A stretch of 64,000 nt of DNA from Chroicocephalus ridibundus (lineage: Eukaryota > Chordata > Aves > Charadriiformes > Laridae): assembly GCF_963924245.1 (NCBI RefSeq), contig NC_086297.1, positions 6,470,437 through 6,534,436 on the forward strand, read 5' to 3'. Each line of letters starts with the position of its first letter. The stretch's first letter is position 1. Under the pieces are notes generated by a model, which had not been told where the DNA came from, made no database searches, and saw nothing but the letters and a program-made list of their open reading frames with translations. Position numbers and translations under genes: made by a program. Positions 1 to 12,900 of this stretch are shown here, piece by piece.

Positions 1-2484
1 GTACAGCAGCTCCTGGTTCCCACTAATCCTGTCCTAACATCAAAACCACGCACAAACTGGTCGCAGACTGCTTGTGGCTCCAAATATATCTGGGGTGCTA
101 CAAGCCAGAACACCAAGAAATAGAGAGGATGGGCTTGCTCTATTCAATGGCATAATCACAAATTTGAGGTGTCCTTTACTTTGCTTCTTGATTAATCATT
201 TACCTTGGACAAAACTAATGGCAATATTCCCAGAAAGTGAATTTTATTATGTAAAAGCAACATTTCCTCTCTCCTCTCTTTTCTCCTACATTTCCTCTTT
301 CTCCAAACACTAACAGCAGACAGAGAGGATACTAGATCTCAAATAATTTATTCAAAAAGAAGAAATAAACAGAAGTAAGGAGGATTGAACAGCCAGTCCA
401 AAAGTGGCGGGAAAAAGAGTAGCTCACTGGGCTGCTTATGCTTCCACTGAATTATTCACTGTTACACTCAAATAAATCTCATAAGATTTCATTTTTTCTC
501 AACTTTCAAGGGATGATAAGAGCCTGTCCAGGATCAGGATTTCTTGACAGCACACAAGAGCCAGACTTTGAAATACTTATGAAAACAAGCCCCAAACAGA
601 GACCAATAAACAATGAGTAGAAGAGAGGGTACCTCACGGAAACCAAAGATGACATTAGTTGTGGGAAAACAATTACAGATTGTTATGTACCTGATTCCCA
701 TTCCCTTACCCTGTTACAAAAGGTTCCAATCAATGCACAAACCACCAGAAAATTCCCCTAAAAAGGTTCTTTGTTCTTACTCAGCTGTCAAGTGGGTAAC
801 ACAGAGCTCTTTCAGGCCTACTCTTCCCTACACCCACCTTCCCACAGCGGCTCTTAGGGACATCTGGGCCAGAAAAAACATCAGTGTGAATAAACCAGTA
901 ATGGTTCTTCAACTTACTGCTGTATCTAACAAAGAATTTGCCCTAAATAAGCAGTGTGGACCCACATGAAATGCTGAAGGCCTACAGATCCCGTCAGCAG
1001 CCATGCGCAGTTCATGGCTCCCTGGCCCTGACAGGCTGCATTTCGCAGTTTGTTACCGTTATCAAGCCCACACCTGCATGCAGCTCATTACTGGAAATTG
1101 AATATGAGGCAGCTTTTACAAATCTGGCTGGCTAGGAGTCTTTTTTTTTTTATTATTGTTGTTTACTAAGCTTTTCTATATCAATATTCTTAAGGGAGTA
1201 ATTTCAAATTGTGGTTAAATGCGGCTTCCTCTTTCTCCCTGTGAAATACTGGAGGCCATTTCAAAGTGCTACAGAGCCGCACCAAACATCATCCTGCACC
1301 AAACGCTGAGAAATCCTGCGTTCAGCTGGCACTGTGGAACGGCCAGCAGCATGGATCCCAGGTGAGGTGGATCACACTGATTCCTGTGTCATAATGCCTG
1401 TTAATTCCAGTAGCAATTGGTCATGGTGGGCATTTAATTCTATATTACCTAACACAAGTCAATGAAGTAAAGTTAGACCCTAATCGGTACGTCTTTTCTG
1501 TGCCACCACCAAATACCTGGCTATACTTACATCCCAAATTATTACTTTCCATGAAGAAAACACACCTTGCCATCTGTACTACAGCTTGTTCAATAGTAAA
1601 TATTTATATATGGCAGCGGATTTTGGCAAGGAAGTACACTATCACTGTGATTAAAAAGATGGAATTTTCTGCATGTTGAGCAAACAGCTTAATGCCTTGG
1701 TTCAGAAATACGCATCTAGTTAAATCCAGGCTTATGGGTCTTCCTTGTACCGATGGATTTAAGTATGTGTTTAAGTGCTTTCCTGAAGTAGAGCTTAACA
1801 GATGGAAAACCTTTTGAAACAAGAAGTCTGAAAATCAAAAAGCCCTGAAAGATGGCTATTTAAATCTTCACATAATCCTATTTGCTCAAATATTTACAGG
1901 ATTCCTTTTCTGTCAATAGCAAAAAAAATCATTATTTTAATAACTGTAGAAAATAGGAAATAGGTTAAACAGATAATTGAGACCACCAAGGAATAAATTC
2001 AATGTGCTTGCAAATTCTACCCCCCTACCCCCCCACACTACCTACTATTAGGTAGGCTCAAGCTGGAGGCCTGTCATACTTCTCCACATGGCTCAATATG
2101 AGGAAATACCTGTTCATGTCAGTTGACAACAGCTGACTAGCTGACAACTAGTTCAAGCCAATCTATTAAAGAGACAGAGAACACAAGAGAAAAAGAAGCT
2201 GAAATCAGAAATATATTGCCAAAGGGTACAAAAAGACCAAATACTTAGCAAAGCTTCTATGACAACTTAATTTATCTGAGTAAATGATATAGCAATTTAG
2301 AATAAAGCTGGAAAGAATGTGACGTGTGGAATTAATGAAGTGTATGACAGTGAGGGAATCTGAGGGTAAAAACACAATTGCTAATGCATTTACAAAGTTA
2401 GAAATACACAGAACAAGTCTTCCATTAACCCAGGTATCATTAAGAGGAAAAAAAAAAACAAAAAGCTTTTGTGGACAGACTTAC
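1..2484. other. gene-free AT-rich DNA
   Basis: I see no supported gene. The short open frames present, the longest about 118 codons near 613-969, show no recognisable domain. Small landmarks are a T run at about 1141-1151 and a 29-base dyad at 2121-2149, with AGTTG/CAACT outer arms and AGCT/AGCT inner arms. Nothing else stands out. Confidence 0.6.
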
Positions 2485-2583
2485 AATCATAGAATGGTAT
2501 GGGTTGTAAGGGACCTTAAAGATCATCTAGTTCCACCTCCTTGCCCTGGGCAGGGACACCTCCCACTAGACCAGGTTACTCAG
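2485..2583 (-). mobile_element. CR1 LINE 3' fragment (avian), 5'-truncated
   Basis: Read on the plus strand, this begins with the inverted CR1 terminal motif (ATCATAGAAT). It continues through phrases diagnostic of avian CR1 3' UTRs, such as 'GGGACCTTAAAGATCATCTA', then a 'GGGCAGGGACACCTCCCACT' segment and 'AGACCAGGTT'. The element therefore lies on the minus strand and keeps only about its last 100 bases. Similarity stops abruptly after 2583, as expected for the 5' truncation typical of CR1. There is no poly-A tail, and CR1 elements normally lack one. A plus-strand copy of the terminal motif, ATTCTATGAT, lies nearby at 2648-2657. The CR1 assignment is firm; the subfamily is not determined. 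Confidence 0.93.
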
Positions 2584-2616
2584 ATAGTTATTGTAGTTAT
2601 AGTTATTTGTCTTTTC

Positions 2617-2645
2617 AGAAATAAACAAACAAACAAACAAATAAA
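2617..2645. repeat. (AAAC)n microsatellite
   Basis: A run of AAAC units lies between the CR1 fragment and the isolated plus-strand CR1-like terminal motif at 2648-2657. Confidence 0.85.
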
Positions 2646-2699
2646 TTATTCTATGATAACTAAAACCCACCAGCAGAATGGGAGCATAACCAGAGGGTG

Positions 2700-3085
2700 A
2701 CCTACAGGGCTGAGGAAGAAAATGGATCAGATCTGTTATTACTGATATAACTAATCACTCTGCTCAAGAAAAGCATAGGTCTGGGAGGAAAACACAAGCA
2801 CTGAGGAGCAGGAGAACGAAGGGCTTTGGCATAGCTCAAGAGCAAGGATTGCCACAGTAAATACACATTGCAGACAAAGAACATTTCAGCAGGAATAAAG
2901 CTGGAGACATATTTTAATAATAATATCCCAGCTCTCCATTTTTTGTAACTCCTAAACATCTGCTGATGTCTATTATGTTATTTACACTTATCAGAGTCTT
3001 GACCTTGTTACGGGTTCTACCAGAATTGAAACATTGGAAATTACTGTATTGCAGCTAATAACCTGCTCTTGTCTACAGGGCTAGT
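2700..3085. other. gene-free interval
   Basis: Nothing recognisable. The 85-codon minus-strand open frame at 2702-2959 has no family resemblance and no supporting splice or promoter context. Confidence 0.5.
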
Positions 3086-3089
3086 AAGG

Positions 3090-3180
3090 ACACACTTATA
3101 TCCCATTAAAGTCAATGGAACTAATGACATGCTTGAAGTCCAGCATATGCTAAATTGTTTTGCTGGAGCAATGTCAGGAA
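3090..3180 (-). repeat. ancient amniote interspersed repeat fragment
   Basis: The minus strand reads TGCTCCAGCAAAA, then AGCATATGCT, CTTCAAGCATGTCATTAGT and TCCATTGACTTTAATGGGA. This order matches, from memory, an old repeat shared by birds, crocodilians and turtles. Its copies combine 'AGCACATGCTTAA' blocks with the palindromic 'CCCATTGACTTCAATGGG' phrase. I cannot name the family, and no database search was possible. Confidence 0.5.
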
Positions 3181-5410
3181 ATCATGACTTTTCAGGATAA
3201 AAAAAAAAAAACTTAAAAAAAATATAAAGGACAAAGCAGCTGAAGTGGAAATAAGAAAAATAATCCTTAAAAAGGATTATGGCTGTGTTACTGAAGTCTG
3301 TGATGAGGTCATTATGACTCCTGCCAATAGATTACATGACTGAGTTTTAATCAAAGCCCACTCCAAGGGGATAGCGGCCCTATGCTCAGTGCCAGACAAA
3401 TTCTATCTACCTAACACCAAAGACATTCCCAAAAACCAGACACGGTATTTCCTTCATTTGAAGAGTTTTTTCATTTTTGTGTATTGGCAGAAAATAATAC
3501 TGGTAATTCTAGAAAGACTAACTCTTATATCCATTAATTTTAAAATTAACAGTGATATTCATGTGTATTTTCATAGGACTAGTACTTGACCCAGGGAAAA
3601 TTTAGCCCAAGAAGGAGGAAATATTTTTATCTATATGTTTCATTTGATATTTTCAAGTTTTGAAAACTTGTACAATGGTTAAATGATTAGTACATTTATT
3701 CAGCAAAGTCCTGCATTCATTATCAGTTTATTATCAACTAGAAAGAAAGAAAATAAGACCAAATTTGCAGAAGTGAGCACCTATATTTCAGTGTGGAACT
3801 GCTGGAGACTGTAAGCACTCTCAACCTTTACAAAATGAAGCCCTTGATGTTTAAACACTGACATTCTCTTTGTGATGTCAAATGGGTATCTTTGCCTTTT
3901 GTGAAGACTAAGATTCACAAACAGAATGCAAAAATGGTATTTGTCACAATGAGTGGGAAACGAGAAAAAGGGGACAGGAAGAAAAAAAAATCAACACAAT
4001 GAAATGAAATGAAAGAATATACATAAGTGCTGCATTAATAAAAGACTTTAGAAAGAGGGAGAGACATCATAAAAAGACTAGGCAATGGGCAAAGTAAAGC
4101 CAGTGAATAGGATTAGATAAAAAGCTTAAGAAGATAATAAAAATAGTTTATTCAAGAAATAAAAAAGAATGAGAAAGGGGACAAAGGGAAAAGCAATTCA
4201 TATTTTTAGCAGAATGGACAATGGGAAAACTATTCTGAGTTCAGCTATACACAATTACATCTTGTTACCTTCTAGACACCAGAAAAAATATTTCAGGTCA
4301 TTGTGTATGAATTTACAGAAATACTAACATTTCAGAAGTTTGGAGATTTCAATATTTAAAAATGTTACTATATGTAAACCATACCAACTTTGTTTTCAAT
4401 ATAGAAGAATAGAAAAAATCATATCCAACTCCAGCTGAAGCCAAAGCCGTTCATTTAAAGTGTGTCACGTAAGACTAGAAAAGAAGTGATCCCTCAGCTT
4501 AAATTCACAGATAAATATGCATCAAAGTGTGCAAAATCAGATCCGAGGATATTTCTTGTGTCAAAAAACATTCTGTTATGCTACCAGGCTTTTTAATAAC
4601 CAGAAGATCCACACTATTTCTACAGTAATGATGCAGCTCCTTAGCGTCAAAACAAAGAAAATACACATTAAACAAGCTACGCTAGGGTCACTTAACTTTG
4701 AAGTGCAGTGGCAACACACATCCTCTAGACAAAATGATGTCCCAAGCTACTGCAACATAATAAAACATATTCCCGTACCTTACGTTCTTATGGCAACTAA
4801 CCACAATACAAGCAAGACTATATTATGGTGGACACCAAACAGCTGTGTGTCCTTCTCAACAGAAAGGCTAAGGCTGAAATCTGCCACACAAAATGTTACG
4901 TATTACAACTGTTACACTGCCTGAGGTAGCAGAGGCCATATTAGCATTAGATTCAGTAGGTCAGCTCAACCCAAGGCAATACAAGATACTGTAACTTTGA
5001 ACTCATGGAAGAGTCATAGTTGAGGCCTTCCCATTGGACAGACACGTGTCTTGTGATATAATATACAGAATAACTGAGTCAAAATGTAAGGAAATGAGAA
5101 AAACCAAAGCTCTTTGTTTACTTGTTCAAAACTTCAAATTCTTTTAACATAATACTACTTTGGTGTACCATACACTGTGTTCCAAAAGAGATGAACAGGG
5201 AACACTCTGGTAGGCGAGCTGAGCAAAACAAGTAACAAAAAACGTCCCTACTCCAGAGGGCTTGTAATCGGAGGATGCAAGCTGTTTCGATATAGTGAAG
5301 CAGATTACAAAGAGAGAAAGCACACAGCGTGGGATAGTCTTTGCAGCCAGCATGCTCTGTGCAGTAAGTGAGTTTTCAGAATTACTCTGAAAGGTGAGAG
5401 GAAGGAAGTT
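3181..5410. other. gene-free AT-rich DNA
   Basis: No supported gene. The segment contains A-rich runs near 3199-3225 and a short (AAATG)n stretch near 3998-4012. The 135-codon plus-strand open frame at 4517-4924 is the longest in the window, but it has no recognisable domain or codon signature. Confidence 0.5.
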
Positions 5411-5412
5411 TG

Positions 5413-5516
5413 ACATAACGGACCCAATCCAGCAAGTTCTCTGCATGCAACACTGCCTCATACAGGGAGCCCACAGGCCAGAGTTCATTGATTGGAAACC
5501 TCTTGCAGGGAAAGAT
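5413..5516 (-). repeat. possible ancient amniote repeat fragment
   Basis: On the minus strand the segment ends in TTGCTGGATTGGGTCC, preceded by GCATGCAGAG and CCAATCAATG blocks. This resembles the 'GCAGGATTGGGCCC' ends of old amniote repeats that flank the 'CATTGACTTCAATGG' phrase. The match is from memory and the copy is diverged. A 132-codon minus-strand open frame crosses it and is probably fortuitous. Confidence 0.3.
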
Positions 5517-8500
5517 TTAAAAAACGAATTATGCAGTCTCACTAGAAGAAAAACACTTCATGGAGAATCAGTCTTCGAACAGAAAATTAAGACTTCATGC
5601 TTATTTTGGAATATCTATCCAAGAACAATTTCCAGTATTGACAAGCCCTTAGAGTCATGTTTCAGTAGAAGAAGCCATTCTTGGTGTGACATGTTGTCTA
5701 ACTTCATGCTCTAATATGAAACAGTCAGTTCTTCGCACTAAGATTTTGTAGGTAATGCCTACAGAGATCAGAGAATCCAATGATTCCTTTAACATATGGA
5801 GAATTATCTTAATCTAGGACTGAGACTTTAATTACAGGAAACAAAAAGTGCTTAAAGAGACACTAAGTATAATTAAGATATTATTTCAAATGTGACTAAC
5901 AATCCTTCTTACTCAGCTCCTTCATTCAGTACTTATGTTCAGGTCAAACACTGGGGCCCCCTCTCCCACAGATACGACATTTGGTCAAGGGTAGGAATGA
6001 CCAAACACCACTGTCTCTTCTCATTTTGTGTAAGAACTAAGAGTTCGATTAGACAGTTGAAATATGAGGCATTTGAGACGTGACTGTATTTAGGTTTATC
6101 TGAGCGAAGAGATATTCACTTATTTTAAAGTAATTTTCATTTTCTGTGGTGATCTGTAAGCTTCCCTTCATTGGAAATTCCTATGGAAAGGTATCACTGT
6201 AACTACACCGGAAAAAAATAAATCCTGAACTGATGTCACGTTCAGAGCCAGTCTTTGGAGAAGAAGTATAATGCAGTGATTAAGACTTCAGCCTGCATCT
6301 AGAAAATCTGCTTCCAATGTACTGCTGCTACCAGTATCTGTAATGGGTTGGCAAATATATCATCATCCCTGTACCTTTTTTATGCATAAAAGAGTGAAGA
6401 AAGGAAGGACACCACAGGTGTTTCAGACAGAAGCTTTTTGAGGGCTATTAGTGATGGAAAGGTACTCTGACATGCTACAAAATGTCACGTAAACAAGCCG
6501 GCATAGGTAAGGAGAATGAAATACCAGACTATATGGGAAGAGACAGATGAATATTCCCAAATGCTGAGCATCAGCTGAACTGCTTCCTTCAAAATCAATA
6601 CCGATGTTTCCATTTCCTACAAGAAAAGGACCAAAGAAAACGTTCATGACTTCCAAAAATGCTATGCAAGAGCAAAACTGAAAAAGAACCACAAAACTGC
6701 CAGCAGACCAAATTCTCTTCACCAGCCCACACAAAATTACTCTAAAACGGTAACTAGGATAACTTTTTCAGACAAGCAGAATTCAGACTGAAATACTGTG
6801 ACCCCAGGGAATAATTTTTACGGATCACAAATTCATAGTATTATTGAAGATTTCTCTTCATAAACAGCAAAAGAGAATAGTACGTATGAGAGAAACTCCA
6901 TAGTTCTTTGTAACAGTAGACCTGTTTTGCGTTACTAACTCAAAGAAAACTCAGAAAAGTGCACATGAATTTTTTTCCCAGGAGGAAAACAGAACGGGAT
7001 CTGTCTTAGGGACGCTCTTGGGATGCTGCTGCCAACACATTTTCATTAAGATGGGTACAGGGAGTTAAGAATCAGAAGTTTGGTCTTGCCAGATCTTAAC
7101 ATAGTACTTCCACATTCAATTAGCAATGTAACACTTTATATCAGCTGAAAATATGACCAAGGGTATCTCTGAACTGGAAGGAGAAGAATCTACAAACGAA
7201 ATTACGTTGGGAAATCATTTTTTCCTACATCATCTTACTCCATTCCAGCATGGCACACACATTATTTGTAGTGGGAAATCATCCCTGAAAGCATTTGATT
7301 TGGAAGAACTTGTTTAGATTGTTTGTTTATAAAGCAAAGTTTTTAATTGAGAAAAGTGCGCTATTACCCTTAGGAGTAGCAATTGCAATGTTTCTGACCC
7401 CTGGGTACAATAGAAAAAAAATATCTTAATATCTAGATAGCGTTGCATTCATTAAAAAAAAAAAAAAAAAAGGAAAGAAAAAAGAAGCCTTTTGGAGAAA
7501 GAGTTTCACTCCTGAATATCAGAAAAAAAGAAGGACCTTTCTAAATTCTTTTCTGGATGGAATGAGGGCACTTAATGTTCTGACTAAAGAATGCCTGAAA
7601 TAACTTCTCAGTGAAATGAACGTCTGAGGCCTCTGTTAAGATGGCATGAAAGAAATTGGTAGTGAAGATTGACTGGGTATTGCTCAATTGGATACAGTTG
7701 TGAAAGACTGCTCCAAAATAGACAGTTTTGTAGAAGCTATTTTTACTGTAGAAATTTTCAAGCTTCCTGTCCTACATGACCATATACAACTCTTTCCAAA
7801 AGTGCAAAGATGCCTTAATTTTGTGCCGTGAGCCTCAATGCCCGTTACAGTGAGCAGCAGGAGAATAGACTTTTCCCCCAACTTTGTTATTGGTCTGCAT
7901 GTGGCTTTGATGAAGTCTTTCTTCATGTCTCTGCTTACAAGTTCATTGATTTATATTCAAGTTGTAAGCTCTTTGTAATTTGGGCTGCTCCCCATGAAGC
8001 ATTCATACAGCATGCAACACAATGGGGTCCTGATATTAATTAAGTTCAAGTTGTACTACTGGAATATACACCGTTTAGTTTTACATAATAATACTATAAA
8101 AGTAAAAATGGCAAGATAAGTTGTAAAGCAGTGGAGAATCAGCCCCCGTGTACAACAAGTAAGTGGTTTTCTGCTGTCTTTCACCTTTGTGTCAATTTAT
8201 AAAGCACACAACAGTAATTTGGGTTTCGCTGTTATTAATCCCGCTTATTATCAAGGGGATTTTAGTAGTGTTTATTCAGAATTTATGATGAAAATTTACA
8301 GGACAGTAGTGTCAGGGGAAAGAAAATTTAGGACTAATTGTAGGCAATTGGTAAATTGCATCATCAGCAGAAGCTGGTGAATAACTGATTCCCAATACAT
8401 CTATCTCAGCATTTTTTCCTGTAAAGGTAAAAGAGAAGGAACACTGCTAGCTCGTCATGCTTACAGGAAAAAGTGGATTAAAACAGAAGGGCCTGGTTTA

Positions 8501-9963
8501 AGTCTGTTGAAGACTTCAGAGGCTTAAAAAAATGGCAGTGACTTGCTATGTTTTCCAAGATAGTACCAAGTGCAACTGGGGAAGCTCACCATAGTGATGA
8601 CTAAACATTGAAGTGGTGATTACTTACAGAGGGCAAATGCTTTATTTATGGTAAATTTGGTACTGAGTTAAGATTTCATTGAAACTCTGCAGATTTATCC
8701 ATTTGATTATCTTGCCCAAGCTACAGCCACACAGATAACTTAATGAGCAACCAGAACTTTGTTCACTGATCCACCACAAATGAAGAAGTTTAATTTTTCA
8801 CTCATTAGTAAGTTAACTAAAAAATTCAACTAGGAGAGCAAGGCAAATGGATTAGTTATTTCCTTCAGTACATTTTAAAAAAAGTTGATGAGGTTAAAAA
8901 TGGAAGGATGGCAAGAACAAGCTCTGACATATGCAGGTAGGTACTAACAGAAGTAGACAGGCAGTCACTGCAAAGAGGCAGGTTGCTGAGAGCAACTACA
9001 CTGAGCCCCTCTCACTACACACAGCTCCAGGAACGGAATAGTTTGTGTGATAGATATTGCAGGGGGTCAGGATTGACTTTGAATATTGTCGAGTGGGGGT
9101 GAATTATTAGCATCTTTCCTTCTTTTTACTGTTACATTCAGCTGCAAGCTGGCCTCAAGCAATCTTGTTTTCCATATAAAAATGTGCAGGAAATGCAGGA
9201 GATGGGTGAGATTAGAGGTAATATGCTATACATTCTATTCACCCATCTGATATTGCTGAAGTCAGTGGAACTATTTGCATACACCTGGCAAATGATATTA
9301 AAGTGTTTACCAATGCCATTAGCCTGACATGAACATACCAATCTCAGTTTATTAACGTTAAAGGATTATAACCCACAAATCTTGAAAAATAATCAAGACA
9401 TGATTTGCCTCCATGTCAGCATACCTAAAACTGTTCTGCAGTTCTCTCTCTCTCCATCCTGGCACCTGGCAGTGGTCTGACCAAACCCTACCCGACTGTC
9501 TCTACAGGACTTAAACAGCACTAGAAACACAGTTGGATTTACTGAGGGAAGGTGAAGAAGGGAGATCCAGAGCTTCTCAGCCTTTTTTTTGTAACTTCCC
9601 AAGTCTTTTATCTAATATTTCACACAACTTTAGAATTCTTCTCCGTTCCTAGTATCTTTCCTTCCTCTATTTAGGGAAGGTGATTTTCAACTACAATGCA
9701 CTTCAAAATCTTGCGCTGTGACGCATGCCCAAACCCACACAAATCAGCTCTCAAAAAACATCAAAAAAGATCCAACCAAGGTCAGCAGGAAACAGAAGAA
9801 CCTAGAGGCTTTGGATTAACATCTCAGTCGAAACCACTACCGTAATGAAATGGGTAAGAATTTGGTCATTGGCTACCATCAGGTGAACCTCTGTTGTTAC
9901 CACACATAACCATACAGCACTATAACAAAACCAACCAAACAACAAAACAACAAAACAAAAAAT
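5517..9963. other. gene-free AT-rich DNA
   Basis: No supported gene or recognisable mobile element. Landmarks are an 18-base A run at 7454-7471, a TC-rich run near 9440-9455 and a CAAAA-type low-complexity stretch at about 9925-9962. A phrase near 9255-9280 (GAAGTCAGTGGAAC) may be another scrap of the old amniote repeats, but it is too short to call. Confidence 0.5.
7454..7471. repeat. poly-A run (18)
   Basis: Uninterrupted run of 18 A followed by purine-rich sequence. No retroposed body is recognisable on its 5' side, so it is not called as a poly-A tail. Confidence 0.9.
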
Positions 9964-9976
9964 GGGGGGGAGGGGG
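9925..9976. repeat. CAAAA-type low complexity followed by G7-A-G5
   Basis: A run of CAAAA-like units passes directly into GGGGGGG-A-GGGGG at 9964-9976. The G tract offers three GGG blocks, one short of a simple three-tetrad quadruplex. Confidence 0.7.
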
Positions 9977-12900
9977 AGATTTGCTTATGGTTTCCAAAAT
10001 TATTTCAATGCCATATGAAAAAACATCTTTAGATGGCTTTGTTCACAACAGGTTCTTTATGTCTAGAAAAGTCTTCCCCACACTTAACATCAGTGAAGAT
10101 CAGAACAACTGCTCACAAAATAAACCACACATTTTTAGAAAGCAGTAAGAAGCAGTCTTGTGGATAAAAACAACATTTAAAACAACTTCCAATTTTTTTC
10201 CATATTTTTACAACAGATTATACTCCTCATCTTGGCCTATATACATTTTAGTAATTTTGTAACACATCCATTTTCTAAGCAGGACAAAACAGTCCCCTTT
10301 ACAGTGGAAAAGAATAAACTGAATTGCATTCCATTTATTTCTGCATAGTCTTTCTCATACAAAGAATCTGAAAGTGTCAGGGATATAATAATGACACCAT
10401 TTATCCCATTCTTTCAAGTGTTATGTTCAGCTTCAGAACTCTTAAAAGCCTTATGTTCTAACAGGACGAATTATATTCCTTATAAAAATGCTACATAGAG
10501 AAGTTACATGTCTTCCTTTTTTTTCTAATTTGTTATACCACTATACCACTTTTCCATAGAACAACAGTTTCCAACTTTCAGAGGTGTTGAATACCTCTAC
10601 TTAAATATGAATTGAAGAATTCTAGTGAAGAAAAAACAGAACAGAAATCACATACATTATATGAGGTAAAAAGTTACGAGCTAGCTTATTATGTAGGAAC
10701 CAACAACATAAGGGTACCAGATCCAACAGAAGTACGGAATGCCTGGTGTGAAGACAGGTCCTGGCGTGCACCGTTCCGCTGCCACTGTACCACTCCTGCC
10801 ATCTGGAATATTTCACTGAAGTCAGTTGTTAAAAGAAAAACTTTGGAGCTGTCCTAACAACACTGTGATCCACACACAGGGTAATCTAGTTCCAGGATGT
10901 CTTAGTAGAAAAAAAAAAATATCTAAAACTACTAATTTAGTCTCTGTTTTTTTCAGTTGGGCTAAACAGAAATTTGGAGAAAGAATTGGCATCTATTAAA
11001 AGGACTGATGTACAGGTCTTCCCAGTGCCTGTTGAATCACTGCAGATAATCATGAAGTAATAAAGTCCATGAATTTGCTGCAATCTCTAATCTTTGGTGT
11101 CTGATCCACAATTACAACAGCAGGCCATGGCCTCAGGAGCAATAGATGCAGCATGGCCAACTACTTTGACAGTAAACCATTAAGAATTCCTGTTCTTCAG
11201 CCCTCAAGCTGGACTCGGAAATGCCAACATCTTCATTCAGTATATCAGAATCAGAAGAGATTTTTTTAAAATATCTAACAGAAAGACAAAGTATTGTATG
11301 GAAATGCATGTAAATCTTTTATTCATACAGCAGCATCCTGGGGGAAGAACAACTACCTCCCACAATGCTTTCTCCTCTCCTCAGCTATAATGAAAAAGCT
11401 CTCACAATTTTTATTCTTATAGAAAGTACAAAGAAACTAAGTAAAGTTGCAGGAACATTTCTATTTGAATGACTATGACAGCACGATCCTGTAAAATTGA
11501 TAAAAGGAGGCTTGGGGTAAGGGAAAGCTATTTAGAAGAATCGCTGTCTACACCAAGTCCACCCTGTATAAAAAGATGCCATTGTGACCTCTTTGAAGAA
11601 TTGAAAGTGATTGAAAGATGATGAACATAGTAGCATGTATATACTGAAAATACCATTTCTGATGTATGTTTCGTACCATACTAGAATGTGCAGAGGACAG
11701 TTAGGTGCCAAGTGATGAACACAACAGAGCTACAAAACTGAGGTTCTGTGTGAGAAAGGGGAGGGTAAAGCTTATTTATTACTTTTGCCCTACATGGCAG
11801 TCTGTGCCAGATTGGGAATAAAAATAGGAGCACAAAGTGAAGGAAGAATACCACGTTGAACAAAAGAACGTCATAAATTTAAGGGCAGGAACTGTATCAG
11901 TCAATCCTAGACTGACAGACAGCATGTAACCAGCCTCATAAATAAATCAAGAACATCCAAAAATGGACTTCCTTGTTTAGCCTAGTCTTCTGGTTTGCAA
12001 CTGTTCTCTCACTTTGATCACCTAAAACTTCACTCTTATTTTAAATAAAGTAGTTGTTTGCTCTGAGATTGTCCAGAGACAGAGAAGTTACTGGGCAAGC
12101 ACGAAGACACAAATTTCAAAGAAAAATAAAGCAAATAAAACAGTAATGAAAACAACTACAGATACCCAACACATAGGACTAATTTGTAAATTTTCAGAGC
12201 TGTATCTTTTTCTTTTCATTCTGAGGGAGTTAACTTAGGGGTTGGTACTTTTACTGCAAGTATACTAGGAGAAATCTCTCCCCACTTGGAACTAACAAGA
12301 ACACCCATGGCAAGACTTAGGTTGTAGGCAGCATTTGTGTTACCTTTTGCTTTGGGTAATGTCACTGGTTGTAATCCAATTGACTGGATGATTTTCTTAA
12401 ATAAAGAAAATAAAACCCAATTCCCAACAGTCTGTTATTAACAGGTGGCAGAGCCTTAGATTTTGACAGAGATGGTCTTTAGGTAAAAAAACGTGCCTTT
12501 TAGACATAAATTGTCGAAGTTCAGAGGGGTTTAAAATTTATTTCACGGATTGGATTCTGTAATGCGATCTTAGCCTGCCAGCATTCTCTTGGATCTCAAC
12601 ATGAGCATGCAGCTTAGAAAACTCTATGGGGAGTGCCATGCTTTTCTATTGGCTGTGTGTAAAAGACCTGAATCAACCCAGAGAAATTCTCAGAGCACGG
12701 AGATGGCTGAGAAGAAAAAAATTACACTGAATTATCTTTTTTTCTGCTTTCCCTACTAAAATAACACAAAAGAAACCACACAGATATAGGATTTGGGAGA
12801 CTAGAAGTTCTTCCAAGTTATTCACCAAATGGCCACAGTATTTATAAACTGAAGTTAGCAGGACTCATATCACAGGGAAAAAAACCCACCATGCTTCCTT

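Noticed and set aside
4517..4924. 135-codon open frame, the longest in the window
   Set aside because: No recognisable domain, signal or splice context. A frame of this size is expected by chance in 64 kb of AT-rich DNA.
5144..5542. 132-codon minus-strand open frame
   Set aside because: It overlaps what looks like an old repeat fragment and a plus-strand frame, and the translation resembles no family.
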